A DNA stretch of 64,000 nucleotides from Micromonospora inyonensis (GTDB lineage: Bacteria; Actinomycetota; Actinomycetes; Mycobacteriales; Micromonosporaceae): NCBI RefSeq assembly GCF_900091415.1, contig NZ_FMHU01000001.1:1488001-1552000 (forward strand), read 5' to 3'. Positions 20,183 to 29,708 of this stretch are shown here, one piece after another. Each line of letters starts with the position of its first letter. Within the stretch, counting starts at the first letter, position 1. The notes under the pieces were generated by a model, which was not told where the DNA came from, searched no databases, and saw nothing but the letters and a program-made list of their open reading frames with translations. A program made the position numbers and the translations under genes.

Positions 20183-20365
20183 ATGCTCACACTGGTCGTC
20201 ACCATGATTCTGTACGTCGCCGGGTTCGTTTTCCTCTACGGCGTGATCCGGGTGGCCGTTCGGCACGCTCTGGAGGACCTGGAGGTCCGCCGGGCGGAGA
20301 CGCTGCGCCCCGGCCCACCGCAGGAGCGACCCTTCGTGCCGGAGAATTTCCTTGCCGGCAACTGA
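20183..20365 (+). CDS. Small membrane protein, 60 aa
   Basis: ATG 20183: MLTLVVTMILYVAGFVFLYG forms one membrane helix, then VIRVAVRHALEDLEVRRAE and a proline-containing tail ending FVPENFLAGN. Codon bias is typical, with G/C at nearly all third positions. No known function. Confidence 0.55.
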   Translation: MLTLVVTMILYVAGFVFLYGVIRVAVRHALEDLEVRRAETLRPGPPQERPFVPENFLAGN

Positions 20366-20498
20366 CGGTGTCGGGCCACGGAGGTCGGTTCCCGCTGGCC
20401 GACCTTCGGCCTGCCAGGGCCGTCGAATATGAACGTGCGTCGATGTTGTTGCACGTGAAACATCGGCCACCCGAATGGCGGGCGGCGGGTGTGGCCCG

Positions 20499-21134
20499 TC
20501 AACCGTCCGACGACTCGCGGCGCTCCACTTCGGCCAGGGCGGCGAGGAGTGTCTCCGGCTCCTGGGCGCCGCTGACCGCGTACCTGCCGGCCAGGACGAA
20601 GGTCGGCACGCTGGTCACCCCGATACTCCGGGCCTCGGCCAGTTCCGCCTGAAGTTCGGCGACCCCGGCGTCCGAGTCGAGGAAGGCGCGGACTTCGGGG
20701 GCGTCCAGGCCGACGCTGGCGGCCACCGAGGCGAGAGCGGAGCGTGAGCCGATGTCGACGCCGTCGGTGAAGTGGGCCTTGAAGAGACCCTCGATCGTCT
20801 CGGCGGCCCGGCCCCGCGCGTCGGCGAACCGGATCAGTCGGTGCGCGTCGAACGTGTTCGCGGTGACCGCCCGGTCGAAGTCCAGTTTCAGTCCGACACC
20901 GGCGGCCACCCCGGCGACGTGGTCGGCCATCTGCCGGGCCTGTTCCACTCCGCCGAACTTCGCGGCCAACCCGTCGAGCAGCGGACGGGGCTCGGGCACC
21001 GGGCTCGGGTCGAGCTGGAACGGCCGGTAGCGGAGGGTCACGTCACCGTCGTACGCCGCCAGCGCCTGCTCCAACCGGCGCTTTCCGACGTAGCACCAGG
21101 GACAGACCACGTCGGCGTAGACCTCGATCTCCAT
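20499..21134 (-). CDS. DsbA family oxidoreductase (FrnE-like)
   Basis: 211 residues from ATG 21134. The thioredoxin-fold active site CPWC is at residues 11-14 (EVYADVVCPWCYVGKRRLEQ). The helical insertion contains FGGVEQARQMADHV and FDAHRLIRFADARG, and the cis-Pro loop is GVTSVPTFVLAGRYAVSGAQ. This is the cytoplasmic DsbA/2-hydroxychromene-isomerase-like group (FrnE); no signal peptide is present. Probable role: thiol-disulfide exchange or isomerisation. An upstream start at 21146 (four extra residues) is possible. Confidence 0.9.
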   Translation of the reverse strand: MEIEVYADVVCPWCYVGKRRLEQALAAYDGDVTLRYRPFQLDPSPVPEPRPLLDGLAAKFGGVEQARQMADHVAGVAAGVGLKLDFDRAVTANTFDAHRLIRFADARGRAAETIEGLFKAHFTDGVDIGSRSALASVAASVGLDAPEVRAFLDSDAGVAELQAELAEARSIGVTSVPTFVLAGRYAVSGAQEPETLLAALAEVERRESSDG

Positions 21135-21206
21135 GCCCCGGATCAACCCGCCCTCCGGTGGATGTGTTCCCGGCGCGGGCGGTCACACCCCGCGCGGTGG
21201 GTCACC

Positions 21207-21635
21207 TCAGGAGACCTGCTCGCGTACCTGCCGCTTGAGTCGGGCCAGGATCGCCGTGCCGCCGCGTACCCGCAACGGGCTGATCGCCTGGGCGAGACCC
21301 ATCCGCTGGTACAGGTCGTCGGGTACGGCGAGCACCTGATCGGCGCTGGCGCCGGCCAGTCCCTCGGCCAGGATGCCGGCGAAGGCCCGGGTGGTCGGGG
21401 CCTCCGGAGGGCAGTCGAAGAGGGTGGTCACCGTCCGGTCCGGGGCGACCCGGGCGCGGAGGAAGAACGCCGTCTGGCACTCCGGCACCTGTTCCATGCC
21501 CTCGCGGTCGACCTGCCCGGGCGGGAGCGGCGGAATGACGTCGGCGAACTCCAACAGCATCTCGAGCACCAGTTCGCGTGGGGCAGCGGCGAACTCATCG
21601 ACGATCTCGGCCAGCTTGGACGGCATCTCGGGCAT
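21207..21635 (-). CDS. sufE: SufE family cysteine-desulfuration protein
   Basis: 142 residues. SufE accepts persulfide sulfur from SufS and passes it to Fe-S cluster assembly. Hallmarks: LAEIVDEFAAAPRELVLEML at the start, then PECQTAFFLRARV with the acceptor Cys53, CPPEAPTTRAFAGILAEGLA and LGLAQAISPLRVRGGTAILA near residue 120. Actinobacterial SufE genes often sit beside a rhodanese sulfurtransferase; here that partner is about 4 kb away at 25399 on the other strand. Confidence 0.9.
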   Translation of the reverse strand: MPEMPSKLAEIVDEFAAAPRELVLEMLLEFADVIPPLPPGQVDREGMEQVPECQTAFFLRARVAPDRTVTTLFDCPPEAPTTRAFAGILAEGLAGASADQVLAVPDDLYQRMGLAQAISPLRVRGGTAILARLKRQVREQVS

Positions 21636-21652
21636 GTCGCCAGGCTACCGGC

Positions 21653-21710
21653 GTGTTTGCAGGGGGCCCCTCCTCGACAGAAAACGGTAGGAAGGGCCCC
21701 CTGCAAACAC
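21653..21710. repeat. 22-bp inverted repeat hairpin between sufE and CBS gene
   Basis: Arms 21653-21674 and 21689-21710 match with one mismatch and begin GTGTTTGCAGGGGGCCC; the loop is 14 bases. It lies just before the end of the leftward CBS gene (stop at 21712) and after the sufE start, so it could terminate the CBS transcript. The sharp, long, nearly perfect arms in a non-coding gap suggest a dispersed palindromic repeat rather than a simple terminator. Confidence 0.75.
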
Positions 21711-21711
21711 C

Positions 21712-22137
21712 TCACGCCGTCGGTGCCTTCTCGCTGATCTCGCCGAGGGCCGAGTTCGGATCCAACTGTGTCGCCAGATCACCGAGGGAGACGATCCCGA
21801 CCAGTTTGCGGTCGGCGTCGCAGACCAGAATCCGCCGGACGCCACGCTCGCGCATCAGGGCCGCCGCCTCGGCCGTCGAACAGTGCTGGTCGATCATCAC
21901 CACCTCACGGGTGACGATCGAGCCGATCGTGGTGGTCGCCGGGTCGCTGCGTTCGGCCACCGCCCGGACCACGATGTCCCGGTCGGTGAGCATGCCGGCG
22001 AGGGTGGCGCCGTCGGTGACGACCACGTCGCCGATGTCCGCCTCCTTCATCACCCTGGCCGCCTCGTCCAGGGGTGTCTCCGTCGACAGGTAGACCACCT
22101 GTCGGGTCATCACGTCACTGACCCGGTAACCGGACAT
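21712..22137 (-). CDS. Two-domain CBS protein
   Basis: 141 residues with two CBS motifs. Domain 1: VSDVMTRQVVYLSTETPLDE to GMLTDRDIVVRAVAERSDPA. Domain 2: IVTREVVMIDQHCSTAEAAA to LVGIVSLGDLATQLDPNSA. Stand-alone CBS pairs bind adenosine nucleotides and often serve as stress or energy sensors; the ligand here is inferred. It is intact, in contrast to the truncated paralogue at 13353-13529. ATG 22137 lies 60 bases after the proS stop, so cotranscription with proS is possible. Confidence 0.9.
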   Translation of the reverse strand: MSGYRVSDVMTRQVVYLSTETPLDEAARVMKEADIGDVVVTDGATLAGMLTDRDIVVRAVAERSDPATTTIGSIVTREVVMIDQHCSTAEAAALMRERGVRRILVCDADRKLVGIVSLGDLATQLDPNSALGEISEKAPTA

Positions 22138-22197
22138 TTCGAGAGCCTCCGAGGGTCGACCCAGCAGATGTGACAGCGGTACCCAGTGGCGACATCG

Positions 22198-23964
22198 CTA
22201 CACCAGGTCGGACGGCACTGCCGAAAGTCCGGTGAGCGCACTGGTCAGCTCGACGACCGGCAGCTCCGTACGGTCGCCACGGGCGCGGTCGCGCAACTCC
22301 ACGTACCCGTCGGCGTGACGGCGACCGACCACGACGGTGCGGGGGATGCCGATCAGCTCGGCGTCGGTGAACTTCACCCCGGCCGAGACGTGCGTGCGGT
22401 CGTCGACCAGCACCCGCAGGCCGGCGGCGGCGAGGCGTGCGCCGAGGTCGAGCGCCGCGTCGAGCTGCGGCCCCTTCCCCGCCGCCACCAGGTGTACATC
22501 GCACGGCGCGACCACCGCCGGCCAGCACAGCCCCCGATCGTCGTGGTGCTGCTCGGCGATCGTGGCGACCAGCCGGGAGATGCCGATGCCGTAGCAACCC
22601 ATCAGCGGCCGGACCGGCTTGCCGGCCGGACCGAGCACGTCCACCGTGAACGCGTCGGTGAACCGGCGGCCGAGCTGGAAGACGTGCCCGATCTCGATGC
22701 CCCGGCGCATGGTCAGTTGCCCGTCCGGGCAGGCCGGGCAGGGATCGCCGGGGCGTACGTCGGCCGCCTCGATCGTGCCGTCGGGGGCGAAGTCGCGTCC
22801 ACAGACGACGTCGACCGCGTGCCGACCCGGCTCGTTGGCCCCGGTCAGCCAGGCGGTGCCGGGCACCACCCGGGGGTCGACCAGGTAACGGATGCCGAGC
22901 TTCGCCATGACCTGCGGACCGATGTAGCCGCGGACCAGCTCCGGCCGGTCGGCGAAGCCGTCGAAGACGGTGACCGTAGCCGGGTGCAGCGCCGTGCCGA
23001 CCCGCTTCAGGTCCACCTCCCGGTCGCCGGGCACCCCGACGACCAGCGGTTCCGTCTCCTCCGCACCCGGCCGGCGGACGGCGAGCACGACGTTCTTCAA
23101 CGTGTCGCCTGCGGTCCAGTCGTCCCGGCCGCCGAGGCGGCGGGCGTTGGCCAGTTCGACCAGCGAGGCGATGGTGGGGGTGTCCGGGGTGTCGTGCACG
23201 GTGGCGGCCGGGTGCGCGTCCGGGGCGCCGGCCGGCGGGGCGGGCGTGGTCACCGCCTCGGTGTTGGCGGCGTAGTCGCAGGCGGTGCAGGCGACGTAGG
23301 TGTCCTCGCCGACCTCGGTGGTGGCGAGGAACTCCTCGGAGACCGAGCCGCCCATCGCCCCGGACATCGCGGTGACCACCGTGTACTCCAGCCCCAGGCG
23401 GTCGAAGATGCGCTGGTACGCGGCGCGGTGCCGGGCGTACGCCTCGGCCAGTCCCGCCCCGTCCAGGTCGAACGAGTAGGCGTCCTTCATCAGGAACTCG
23501 CGCCCGCGCAGCAGGCCGGCCCGGGGGCGGGCCTCGTCCCGGAACTTGGTCTGGACCTGGAAGAGCGTCACCGGAAGGTCCCGGTACGAGGTGAACAGGT
23601 CCTTGACCAGCAGCGCGGCAAGTTCCTCGTGGGTCGGGCCGAGCAGGTGCGGTGCGCCGCGCCGGTCGGCCAGGGTGAAGATGTCGTCGCCGTACTCCGT
23701 CCACCGTCCGCTGGTCTGGTACGGCTCGGCCGGCAGCAGCGCCGGGAATTGCACCTCCTGACCACCGATCGCCGTCATCTCCGACCGGACGACCTCGGTG
23801 ACCCGGTCCAGCACGAGCTTGCCCAGCGGCAGCCAGGTGTAGCCGCCCGGAGCGGCCCGGCGGACGTACCCGGCGCGCAGCAGCAGCCGGTGGCTCGGCA
23901 CCTCCGCGTCCGCCGGGTCCTCCCGAAGGGTCCGCAGCAGCAGCGTCGACATCCTCAGCATCAT
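22198..23964 (-). CDS. proS: Prolyl-tRNA synthetase (bacterial type)
   Basis: 588 residues (start 23964, or 23961 giving [20 protein letters not shown]). Charges tRNA-Pro. Class II motifs: [20 protein letters not shown], motif 2 around [20 protein letters not shown], and motif 3 [20 protein letters not shown] near the C-terminal third. Between motifs 2 and 3 lies the ~180-residue insertion (INS) domain of the bacterial type that edits Ala-tRNA-Pro. The anticodon-binding domain follows ([20 protein letters not shown]). Normal length; no oddities. Confidence 0.96.
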   Translation of the reverse strand: MMLRMSTLLLRTLREDPADAEVPSHRLLLRAGYVRRAAPGGYTWLPLGKLVLDRVTEVVRSEMTAIGGQEVQFPALLPAEPYQTSGRWTEYGDDIFTLADRRGAPHLLGPTHEELAALLVKDLFTSYRDLPVTLFQVQTKFRDEARPRAGLLRGREFLMKDAYSFDLDGAGLAEAYARHRAAYQRIFDRLGLEYTVVTAMSGAMGGSVSEEFLATTEVGEDTYVACTACDYAANTEAVTTPAPPAGAPDAHPAATVHDTPDTPTIASLVELANARRLGGRDDWTAGDTLKNVVLAVRRPGAEETEPLVVGVPGDREVDLKRVGTALHPATVTVFDGFADRPELVRGYIGPQVMAKLGIRYLVDPRVVPGTAWLTGANEPGRHAVDVVCGRDFAPDGTIEAADVRPGDPCPACPDGQLTMRRGIEIGHVFQLGRRFTDAFTVDVLGPAGKPVRPLMGCYGIGISRLVATIAEQHHDDRGLCWPAVVAPCDVHLVAAGKGPQLDAALDLGARLAAAGLRVLVDDRTHVSAGVKFTDAELIGIPRTVVVGRRHADGYVELRDRARGDRTELPVVELTSALTGLSAVPSDLV

Positions 23965-24107
23965 GGGCGCAGCGTACGACGGGAGCGCGGCCCGTCCATC
24001 CGGTTTGTCGCGGGGTGCGGTGGCACACGTCGGAGCCGGTGCGCGTCGTCGCGGCGGTGCCCGGTGGGAGACTGGTGCCCGCACCGGAACTCGACGGGAG
24101 GGGCGGC

Positions 24108-24875
24108 GTGCGCTGGCGCAGCTTCGTGGCGGTGGGGGACAGCTTCACCGAGGGCATGGACGACGCGTACCCGGACGGCACCTACCGGGGCTGGGCGGAC
24201 CTGGTGGCCACCCGGCTCGCCGCCGGGGCCGGCCCCGACTTCCGGTACGCGAATCTCGCCGTCCGGGGCAAGCTCTTCCCGCAGGTGGTGGCGGACCAGG
24301 TGCCCGCCGCGCTGGCGATGCGCCCGGATCTGATCAGCTTCGCGGCCGGCGGCAACGACGTGCTGCGTCGCGGGTTCGACCCGGAGACGCTGGTCAGCCG
24401 CTTCGACGACACGGTCCGGCGGCTGCGGGCCGACGGCGCGGACGTGCTGCTGTTCCGGTTCGCCGACGTGATGGCCCGGTTGCCCGGCCAGCGCATGGTG
24501 GCGCCCCGCGTGCAGCTGCTCAACCGGGCGGTCGGCGAGACCGCCGAGCGGCACGGTGCGATCCTGGTCGACCTGTACGCGGACGACGCCTACCTCAACC
24601 CGCTGCTGTGGAGCACCGACCGGTTGCACCTGTCGGCGGCCGGGCACCGGCGGGTGGCCGGGCAGGTGCTGACCGCGCTCGGGGTGGGCTGCGACGAGGA
24701 GTGGCTGCTCGTGCCCCCGCACCCGGAGCCGACGCCGTGGTTGGCGGCCCGCGCGGCCGACCTGCGGTGGGCCGGGCGGCACCTGGCCCCCTGGCTCAAA
24801 CGGCGGCTGACCGGCCGGTCCTCGGGCGACCTCGTCACCCCGAAACGGCCGCAGCTCGGCCCGGTCTCGGACTGA
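24108..24875 (+). CDS. SGNH/GDSL hydrolase
   Basis: 255 residues from GTG 24108 with GGGAGGGG upstream. SGNH blocks are complete: block [15 protein letters not shown] (nucleophile Ser about residue 11), block II with [10 protein letters not shown], block [15 protein letters not shown], block [15 protein letters not shown] with catalytic Asp and His. There is no signal peptide, so it is a cytoplasmic esterase or lipase-like hydrolase of unknown substrate. The C-terminal ~50 residues are an extra helical, Arg-rich segment. It is followed four bases later by the next gene. Confidence 0.9.
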   Translation: MRWRSFVAVGDSFTEGMDDAYPDGTYRGWADLVATRLAAGAGPDFRYANLAVRGKLFPQVVADQVPAALAMRPDLISFAAGGNDVLRRGFDPETLVSRFDDTVRRLRADGADVLLFRFADVMARLPGQRMVAPRVQLLNRAVGETAERHGAILVDLYADDAYLNPLLWSTDRLHLSAAGHRRVAGQVLTALGVGCDEEWLLVPPHPEPTPWLAARAADLRWAGRHLAPWLKRRLTGRSSGDLVTPKRPQLGPVSD

Positions 24876-24879
24876 CGCC

Positions 24880-25329
24880 GTGGCGACCACCGTCCACGCG
24901 GCCACCCTGCTGCGACAGCGACACGACGGCGAACCGGTGCCCGGGTGGGGCGTCGTGGTGACCGGGGACCGGATCGCCGCCGTCGGGCCGGTCGACGACC
25001 TGCTCGGGGCGCACCCGCGAGCCCGGGTACGGCGGTGGGCCGGCACGCTCGGCCCGGGGCGGGTGCACGACGGTCCACTGCCGCCAGCCCCGACCCCACG
25101 GGAGCGGGTGCACGCGCTCTTCCGGGTCGGCGCGACCGCCGTGCTGGCGGCCCAAATCGACGAGCCCGGCCTGCGGGCCGTGGTCGAGCGGAGCGAGGTG
25201 GCCGTGCTCGCCGTTCCCGGATCGGTGCCGCTGGCTCCCGGCGGGCGGGCCGACCTGGCCGTCCTGGCCGACGACGGACGCTGCGTCGCCACCGTGGTGG
25301 CCGGGCGGCTGGTGCACCGTCGCGCCTGA
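24880..25329 (+). CDS. Amidohydrolase-like composite domain protein without catalytic barrel
   Basis: 149 residues. The N-terminal part (AATLLRQRHDGEPVPGWGVV, VTGDRIAAVGPVDDLLGAHP) and C-terminal part (PLAPGGRADLAVLADDGRCV, ATVVAGRLVHRR) match the split beta-sandwich that flanks the metal-binding barrel in imidazolonepropionase-like amidohydrolases. The barrel with its HxH and other metal ligands is absent, so hydrolase activity is unlikely. Actinobacteria have stand-alone proteins of this type with unknown roles. It starts at GTG 24880, four bases after the SGNH stop, so it is probably cotranscribed. Confidence 0.65.
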   Translation: MATTVHAATLLRQRHDGEPVPGWGVVVTGDRIAAVGPVDDLLGAHPRARVRRWAGTLGPGRVHDGPLPPAPTPRERVHALFRVGATAVLAAQIDEPGLRAVVERSEVAVLAVPGSVPLAPGGRADLAVLADDGRCVATVVAGRLVHRRA

Positions 25330-25398
25330 ACCGGGTACGCCGTCCGTGCCGATCCGGTTCCCGCGCCGGGCGCGCCGATCGGGCGTACCTTGGGGCTC

Positions 25399-26301
25399 AT
25401 GGCTGTGCCGAGCGACCCGAACCCCCGTCTCCAGTCGTACGCCGACCCGCAACGTCTCGTCACCACCGAGTGGCTCGCCGAGCGCCTCGGCACGGAGGGT
25501 CTGGTGGTGGTGGAGTCCGACGAGGACGTGCTGCTCTACGACACCGGCCACATTCCCGGAGCAGTCAAGATCGACTGGCACCTGGAGCTGAACGACCAGG
25601 TCACCCGGGACTACCTCGACGCGAAGAGCTTCGCCGAGCTGTGCGCCGCCAAGGGCATCGGCCGGGACGACACCGTGGTCTTCTACGGGGACAACTTCAA
25701 CTGGTGGGCCGCGTACGCCCTCTGGGTGTTCTCCCTCTTCGGTCACCGGGACCTGCGCCTGCTCGACGGCGGACGCCAGAAGTGGATCGCCGAGGGACGG
25801 GAGACGACCCGGGAGAAGGTGACCCGCCCGCGCGCCGAGTACCCGGTGCCCACCCGCGACGACGCGCCGGTCCGGGCGTTCCGCGAGCAGGTGATGGCAC
25901 ACGTGGCGGCCGGTCGGCCGCTGGTCGACGTCCGGTCCCCCGGCGAGTACACCGGCGAGATGCTGCACATGCCGGACTACCCGCAGGAGGGCGCGCTGCG
26001 CGGTGGGCACGTTCCCGGGGCGGTGAACAAGCCGTGGAAGTCGGCGGCGAACTCCGACGGGACGTTCCGCTCGGCGGCGGAGCTGCGCGCGATCTACGCC
26101 GACCAGCTGGGGCTGAGCCCGGACGACGACGTGATCGCGTACTGCCGGATCGGCGAGCGGTCCAGCCACACCTGGTTCGTCCTGCGGCACCTGCTCGGCT
26201 ATCCGCAGGTACGCAACTACGACGGCTCGTGGACGGAGTGGGGCAACCTGGTCCGGGCTCCCGTCGTCCGAGGCGACCAGCCCGGCGGCCTCAACCCGTG
26301 A
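25399..26301 (+). CDS. sseA: Thiosulfate/3-mercaptopyruvate-type sulfurtransferase (double rhodanese)
   Basis: 300 residues with two rhodanese domains. The N-terminal inactive domain has [20 protein letters not shown], and the C-terminal domain has [14 protein letters not shown]. The catalytic loop is YCRIGERSS with Cys249. The six-residue loop with two basic positions favours a thiosulfate sulfurtransferase of the CysA/SseA type. It probably supplies sulfane sulfur for thiol metabolism, possibly working with SufE (21207). ATG 25399; the ribosome site is weak (TTGGGGCTC). Confidence 0.92.
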   Translation: MAVPSDPNPRLQSYADPQRLVTTEWLAERLGTEGLVVVESDEDVLLYDTGHIPGAVKIDWHLELNDQVTRDYLDAKSFAELCAAKGIGRDDTVVFYGDNFNWWAAYALWVFSLFGHRDLRLLDGGRQKWIAEGRETTREKVTRPRAEYPVPTRDDAPVRAFREQVMAHVAAGRPLVDVRSPGEYTGEMLHMPDYPQEGALRGGHVPGAVNKPWKSAANSDGTFRSAAELRAIYADQLGLSPDDDVIAYCRIGERSSHTWFVLRHLLGYPQVRNYDGSWTEWGNLVRAPVVRGDQPGGLNP

Positions 26302-26397
26302 CCGTGCCCGCCCGCCCGGATGCGCCGCCGGGTGGGCTGGACCCGCGCCGGTAAGCCGGCCGGGGCGGGGCGGTTGACATCGGATTACGCTTGCCGG

Positions 26398-27024
26398 GTG
26401 ACGGTGGAGCAACAGGCGGCACGGGGCGGGGCCAACGGTACGACGGGCACGGGTCGGCGACGGTCCCGCCGGGACGAGATCCTCGACATCGCGGTCGGCC
26501 TCTTCGCCGCCCGGGGGTACCACGGCGTTTCGATGGACGACATCGGCGCGGCGGCCGGAGTGACCGGCCCGGCCCTCTACCACCACTTCGCCGGCAAGGA
26601 GGCGATGCTGGCGGCGGCGCTGATCCCGGTCAGCGAGGGGCTGCTCGCCGGTGGTCGGGAGCGCGCCGCAGCGCACCCCGACGACCCGCGCGGCGCGTTG
26701 GAGTCGCTGATCGACTTCCACGTCGACTTCGCGTTGGCGCATCCGGCGGTGATCGCCCTGCACCTGCACGAGCTGGACCGCCTTCCCGACGAGCCCCGCC
26801 GGACGATCCGCCGGTTGCAGCGCCTCTACGTGGAGGAGTGGGTGACCATGCTGACCGCCCTGCACCCCGGGCTGCCGGACGGCGAGGCGCGGGTGCTCGC
26901 CCACGCGGCGTTCGGTCTGATGAACTCGACGCCCTTCCTCGGCGGCGAGGTGGACCGGCAGCGCCGGGCCGAGCTGCTGCGCGGCGCGACACTCGCCGCC
27001 CTGCTCGCGCCGACCGACTCGTAG
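26398..27024 (+). CDS. TetR family transcriptional regulator
   Basis: 208 residues from GTG 26398. The N-terminal HTH lies at about residues 20-66: RRSRRDEILDIAVGLFAARG, YHGVSMDDIGAAAGVTGPAL, YHHFAGKEAMLAAALIPVSE. The ligand domain is helical. It sits directly upstream and in the same direction as the acyl-CoA degradation genes, so it is likely their repressor, responding to an acyl-CoA. That role is inferred from position. A palindrome fitting a TetR operator occurs at 31108-31117 in front of the carboxyltransferase gene. Confidence 0.9.
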   Translation: MTVEQQAARGGANGTTGTGRRRSRRDEILDIAVGLFAARGYHGVSMDDIGAAAGVTGPALYHHFAGKEAMLAAALIPVSEGLLAGGRERAAAHPDDPRGALESLIDFHVDFALAHPAVIALHLHELDRLPDEPRRTIRRLQRLYVEEWVTMLTALHPGLPDGEARVLAHAAFGLMNSTPFLGGEVDRQRRAELLRGATLAALLAPTDS

Positions 27025-27083
27025 GAGACGCCTGGCGCGTGGTTTCCTGACATCGTCCACCACCCCAGGACGTTGGAGGAAAC

Positions 27084-28421
27084 ATGATCGAGTCGCTGCT
27101 GGTCGCCAACCGCGGCGAGATCGCCCGTCGGATCATCCGTACCGCGAACCGGCTCGGGATCCGGACGGTGGCGGTCCACTCGGAGGCGGACGCGGGACTC
27201 CCGTTCGTCGCCGAGGCGGACGAGGCGGTGTGCGTGGGGCCGGCGAACCCGGCCCAGAGCTACCGTAACGCCGAGGCGATCATCGCCGCCGCGAAGTCCA
27301 CCGGAGCCCAGGCGATCCACCCCGGTTACGGCTTCCTGTCGGAGAACGCGGACTTCGCCCGTACCGTCGAGGACAACGGGCTGATCTGGGTCGGACCCGG
27401 CGCGGACGCGATCACCGCGATGGGTGACAAGATCAACGCCCGGAACCTGATGGCGGCGGCCGGGGTTCCGGTCGCGCCCGGCACCACCGACCCGGCGGAC
27501 GACCTCGACGCGGCGGTGGTCGCGGCGGCGGAGATCGGCTACCCGGTGATGGTCAAGGCCGCGGCCGGTGGCGGCGGCATGGGCATGGGCGTGGCGCCCG
27601 ACGAGGCCGCGCTGCGCACCGAGTACGACAAGGTGCGGAGCTTCGCCGAGCGGATGTTCGGCGACGGCTCGGTGCTCATCGAGCGGTACTTCCCCCGGGT
27701 ACGCCACGTCGAGGTGCAGATCCTCGGCCTGGCCGACGGCCGGGTGGTGGCGCTCGGCGAGCGGGAGTGCTCGGTGCAGCGGCGCAACCAGAAGCTGGTC
27801 GAGGAGTCCCCCTCCCCGGCGGTCTCGCCCGAGCTGCGCGAGCGCTTCCTCGCGGCGGCCGTCCGGGCCGGTGAGGCGGTCGGCTACCGCAACGCGGGCA
27901 CGGTCGAGTGCCTGCTCGATCCCGCGACGAACGAGTTCTTCTTCCTGGAGATGAACACCCGGCTCCAGGTCGAGCACCCGGTGACCGAGCTGGTCCACGG
28001 GGTCGACCTGGTCGAGGAGCAGATCCGGGTCGCCGCCGGTCTCGCGCCGACCTTCGACCCGGACGCGCTCACCCCGCGCGGGCACGCCATCGAGCTGCGG
28101 ATCAACGCCGAGGACCCGAAGCGTTTCCTGCCCGGCCCGGGCGTGATCGCCACCTGGACCGAGCCGGCCGGCGAGGGCGTCCGGGTCGACTCCGGCTACG
28201 TCGCCGGCAACACGGTCACCCCGTTCTACGACTCCCTGATGGCGAAGCTGATCGTCTTCGGCGCGGACCGGGACGAGGCGATCGAGCGGGCGCGCACCGC
28301 GGTGGCGGGCTTCGAGGTCGTCGGCCCGAAGTGCAACCTGCCCTTCTTCGCCGAGCTGCTGGAGCACGCCGAGTTCGTCTCCGGCGACTACGACACCGGC
28401 ATCGTCGGCCGTATGCGCTGA
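27084..28421 (+). CDS. Biotin carboxylase subunit of an acyl-CoA carboxylase
   Basis: 445 residues, ATG 27084 with GGAGGAA upstream. Biotin carboxylase domain only: SLLVANRGEIARRIIRTANR, HPGYGFLSENADFARTVEDN, the ATP-grasp glycine loop KAAAGGGGMGMGV, EVQILGLADGRVVALGEREC, FFFLEMNTRLQVEHPVTELV and RINAEDPKRFLPGPG. It stops right after the carboxylase C-terminal domain (SLMAKLIVFGADRDEAIERA), where fused subunits carry a biotinyl domain. No biotin motif (AMKM-like) is visible elsewhere in the window. The partner carboxyltransferase is at 31156. Substrate not provable; context favours methylcrotonyl-CoA or a related acyl-CoA. Confidence 0.93.
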   Translation: MIESLLVANRGEIARRIIRTANRLGIRTVAVHSEADAGLPFVAEADEAVCVGPANPAQSYRNAEAIIAAAKSTGAQAIHPGYGFLSENADFARTVEDNGLIWVGPGADAITAMGDKINARNLMAAAGVPVAPGTTDPADDLDAAVVAAAEIGYPVMVKAAAGGGGMGMGVAPDEAALRTEYDKVRSFAERMFGDGSVLIERYFPRVRHVEVQILGLADGRVVALGERECSVQRRNQKLVEESPSPAVSPELRERFLAAAVRAGEAVGYRNAGTVECLLDPATNEFFFLEMNTRLQVEHPVTELVHGVDLVEEQIRVAAGLAPTFDPDALTPRGHAIELRINAEDPKRFLPGPGVIATWTEPAGEGVRVDSGYVAGNTVTPFYDSLMAKLIVFGADRDEAIERARTAVAGFEVVGPKCNLPFFAELLEHAEFVSGDYDTGIVGRMR

Positions 28422-28448
28422 CCGTCCGACGCCGACCGCGGGGGCCGG

Positions 28449-29342
28449 TCAGGGCGACGGCTGCCAGGGCGGAGCCGGTGCGGGGAACCGCTCCGGCACG
28501 CCCGGCGTACGCCCTGGCCGGCCCACCGCCGGATCCGCGTCGGTCCGGTGCCAGACCCCCTCGATCCACCAGGTCGCCTCGTCGGAGACCGTTCCCGGCC
28601 GTTCCAGCGCCACGGCGTCCGGCCGGGGCACGTGCCGTCGGCCGGTCCGTGCCGGCCCGGGTTCGGCGCTTCCGGCCGGGAAGTGCCCGTCGTTGCGGCT
28701 CCCGCGTTGCTGCTCGACGGAGCGGCCGTCCGGCGGCTGCCCGTGTCCTGACCCCCGGCGGTCGAGGGCCGCCCGAAGCCGGCCGTTCTCGGCCTCGCGC
28801 GCCGCCAGCCGCTCCTGGACGATCGCGAGCTGCCGTCGGAGCCGGGCGTTCTCGTGGCGCAGCCGGGCCAGCACCCGTTGGTCCAGGACGGCGGAACCCG
28901 GCGTGGTCGCCCCGTCCCCGGACGGGTGGGGGCCGTCGCCCGTCGGTGGTCGCTCGCCCCGGGCGGCCTCGTAGAGGTCCGCGAACCGGTGCAGGGCGGC
29001 TGCCCGTTCCGGTTGCGGAAGCGTGTGCTCCACCACCAGGACCACGGTCCGCCACGGCGGTCCCTTCGACTCGGTGGTGAAGTGTCGGGAGAGGTCCCGC
29101 CGCCACCTGCCCGGGTCGCGGTACGGATGGTCGCGGCAGATCCGCTCCGCCAGCCTGCGCCAGGTGTCGACCGGCCCGATCCCCGGGCAGCTCTCGACGA
29201 CGTCCCGTACGGCCAGGGCGTACTCCGCGACGGTGGCGGAGCCGTAGGTGGCGAGGTAGTCCGCCGCGAGTTCCCCCCGTGGGACGAGCCGTCGTCGGGG
29301 CCACCCCCGGAACCGCGACGCCGCATCGTTGTCGATGGTCAA
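28449..29342 (-). CDS. Hypothetical coiled-coil protein, 297 aa
   Basis: TTG 29342 with GGGAGAGGA six bases upstream. The N-terminal ~130 residues are globular and contain Trp-rich segments (DTWRRLAERICRDHPYRDPG, RWRRDLSRHFTTESKGPPWR). A coiled coil follows at about 155-200 (RVLARLRHENARLRRQLAIV, QERLAAREAENGRLRAALDR), then a disordered Pro/Arg/Gly tail with a last conserved-looking patch ATWWIEGVWHRTDAD. Family not recognised. It interrupts the acyl-CoA cluster on the opposite strand. Confidence 0.65.
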   Translation of the reverse strand: MTIDNDAASRFRGWPRRRLVPRGELAADYLATYGSATVAEYALAVRDVVESCPGIGPVDTWRRLAERICRDHPYRDPGRWRRDLSRHFTTESKGPPWRTVVLVVEHTLPQPERAAALHRFADLYEAARGERPPTGDGPHPSGDGATTPGSAVLDQRVLARLRHENARLRRQLAIVQERLAAREAENGRLRAALDRRGSGHGQPPDGRSVEQQRGSRNDGHFPAGSAEPGPARTGRRHVPRPDAVALERPGTVSDEATWWIEGVWHRTDADPAVGRPGRTPGVPERFPAPAPPWQPSP

Positions 29343-29708
29343 GTCGGTCCTCTCCCCACGATCGGTCCTCTTCCCAGGACTCGTGGCCCGGACCCGTATT
29401 TCTACCCTTTCCGATCGACGGTCGGGGGCGTTGTGCTGCGTAACCGGTCAGTTTCTGGCCGGGCGACTGTCCGGGTAGGACGGCCGGCGGAACGGCGGTC
29501 CGCTACCGGACCGGGTGCCCGTCATGTCCGGCCCGGGGCGCGCTCCGCTGGCCGGGCGCGGCGGGCGGGGACCCGGCCAGAACCCCGGACGGATCTTCCG
29601 GGCCGCTCGTTGTCCCGGTCGCGCACCGCAGGAACGCGTGCGGATCCCGGTCGCCGTGACGGCGGCTGTCGATCCCGCCGTGGCGGAACCGGTCCCGGGA
29701 GGAAACTG
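29343..29708. other. 366-base stretch without a supported larger gene
   Basis: Upstream region shared by the leftward coiled-coil gene and the rightward small gene at 29709. A lower-GC segment at about 29,390-29,450 (TTTCTACCCTTTCCG region) probably contains promoter elements. No coding frame with recognisable residues. Confidence 0.45.
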
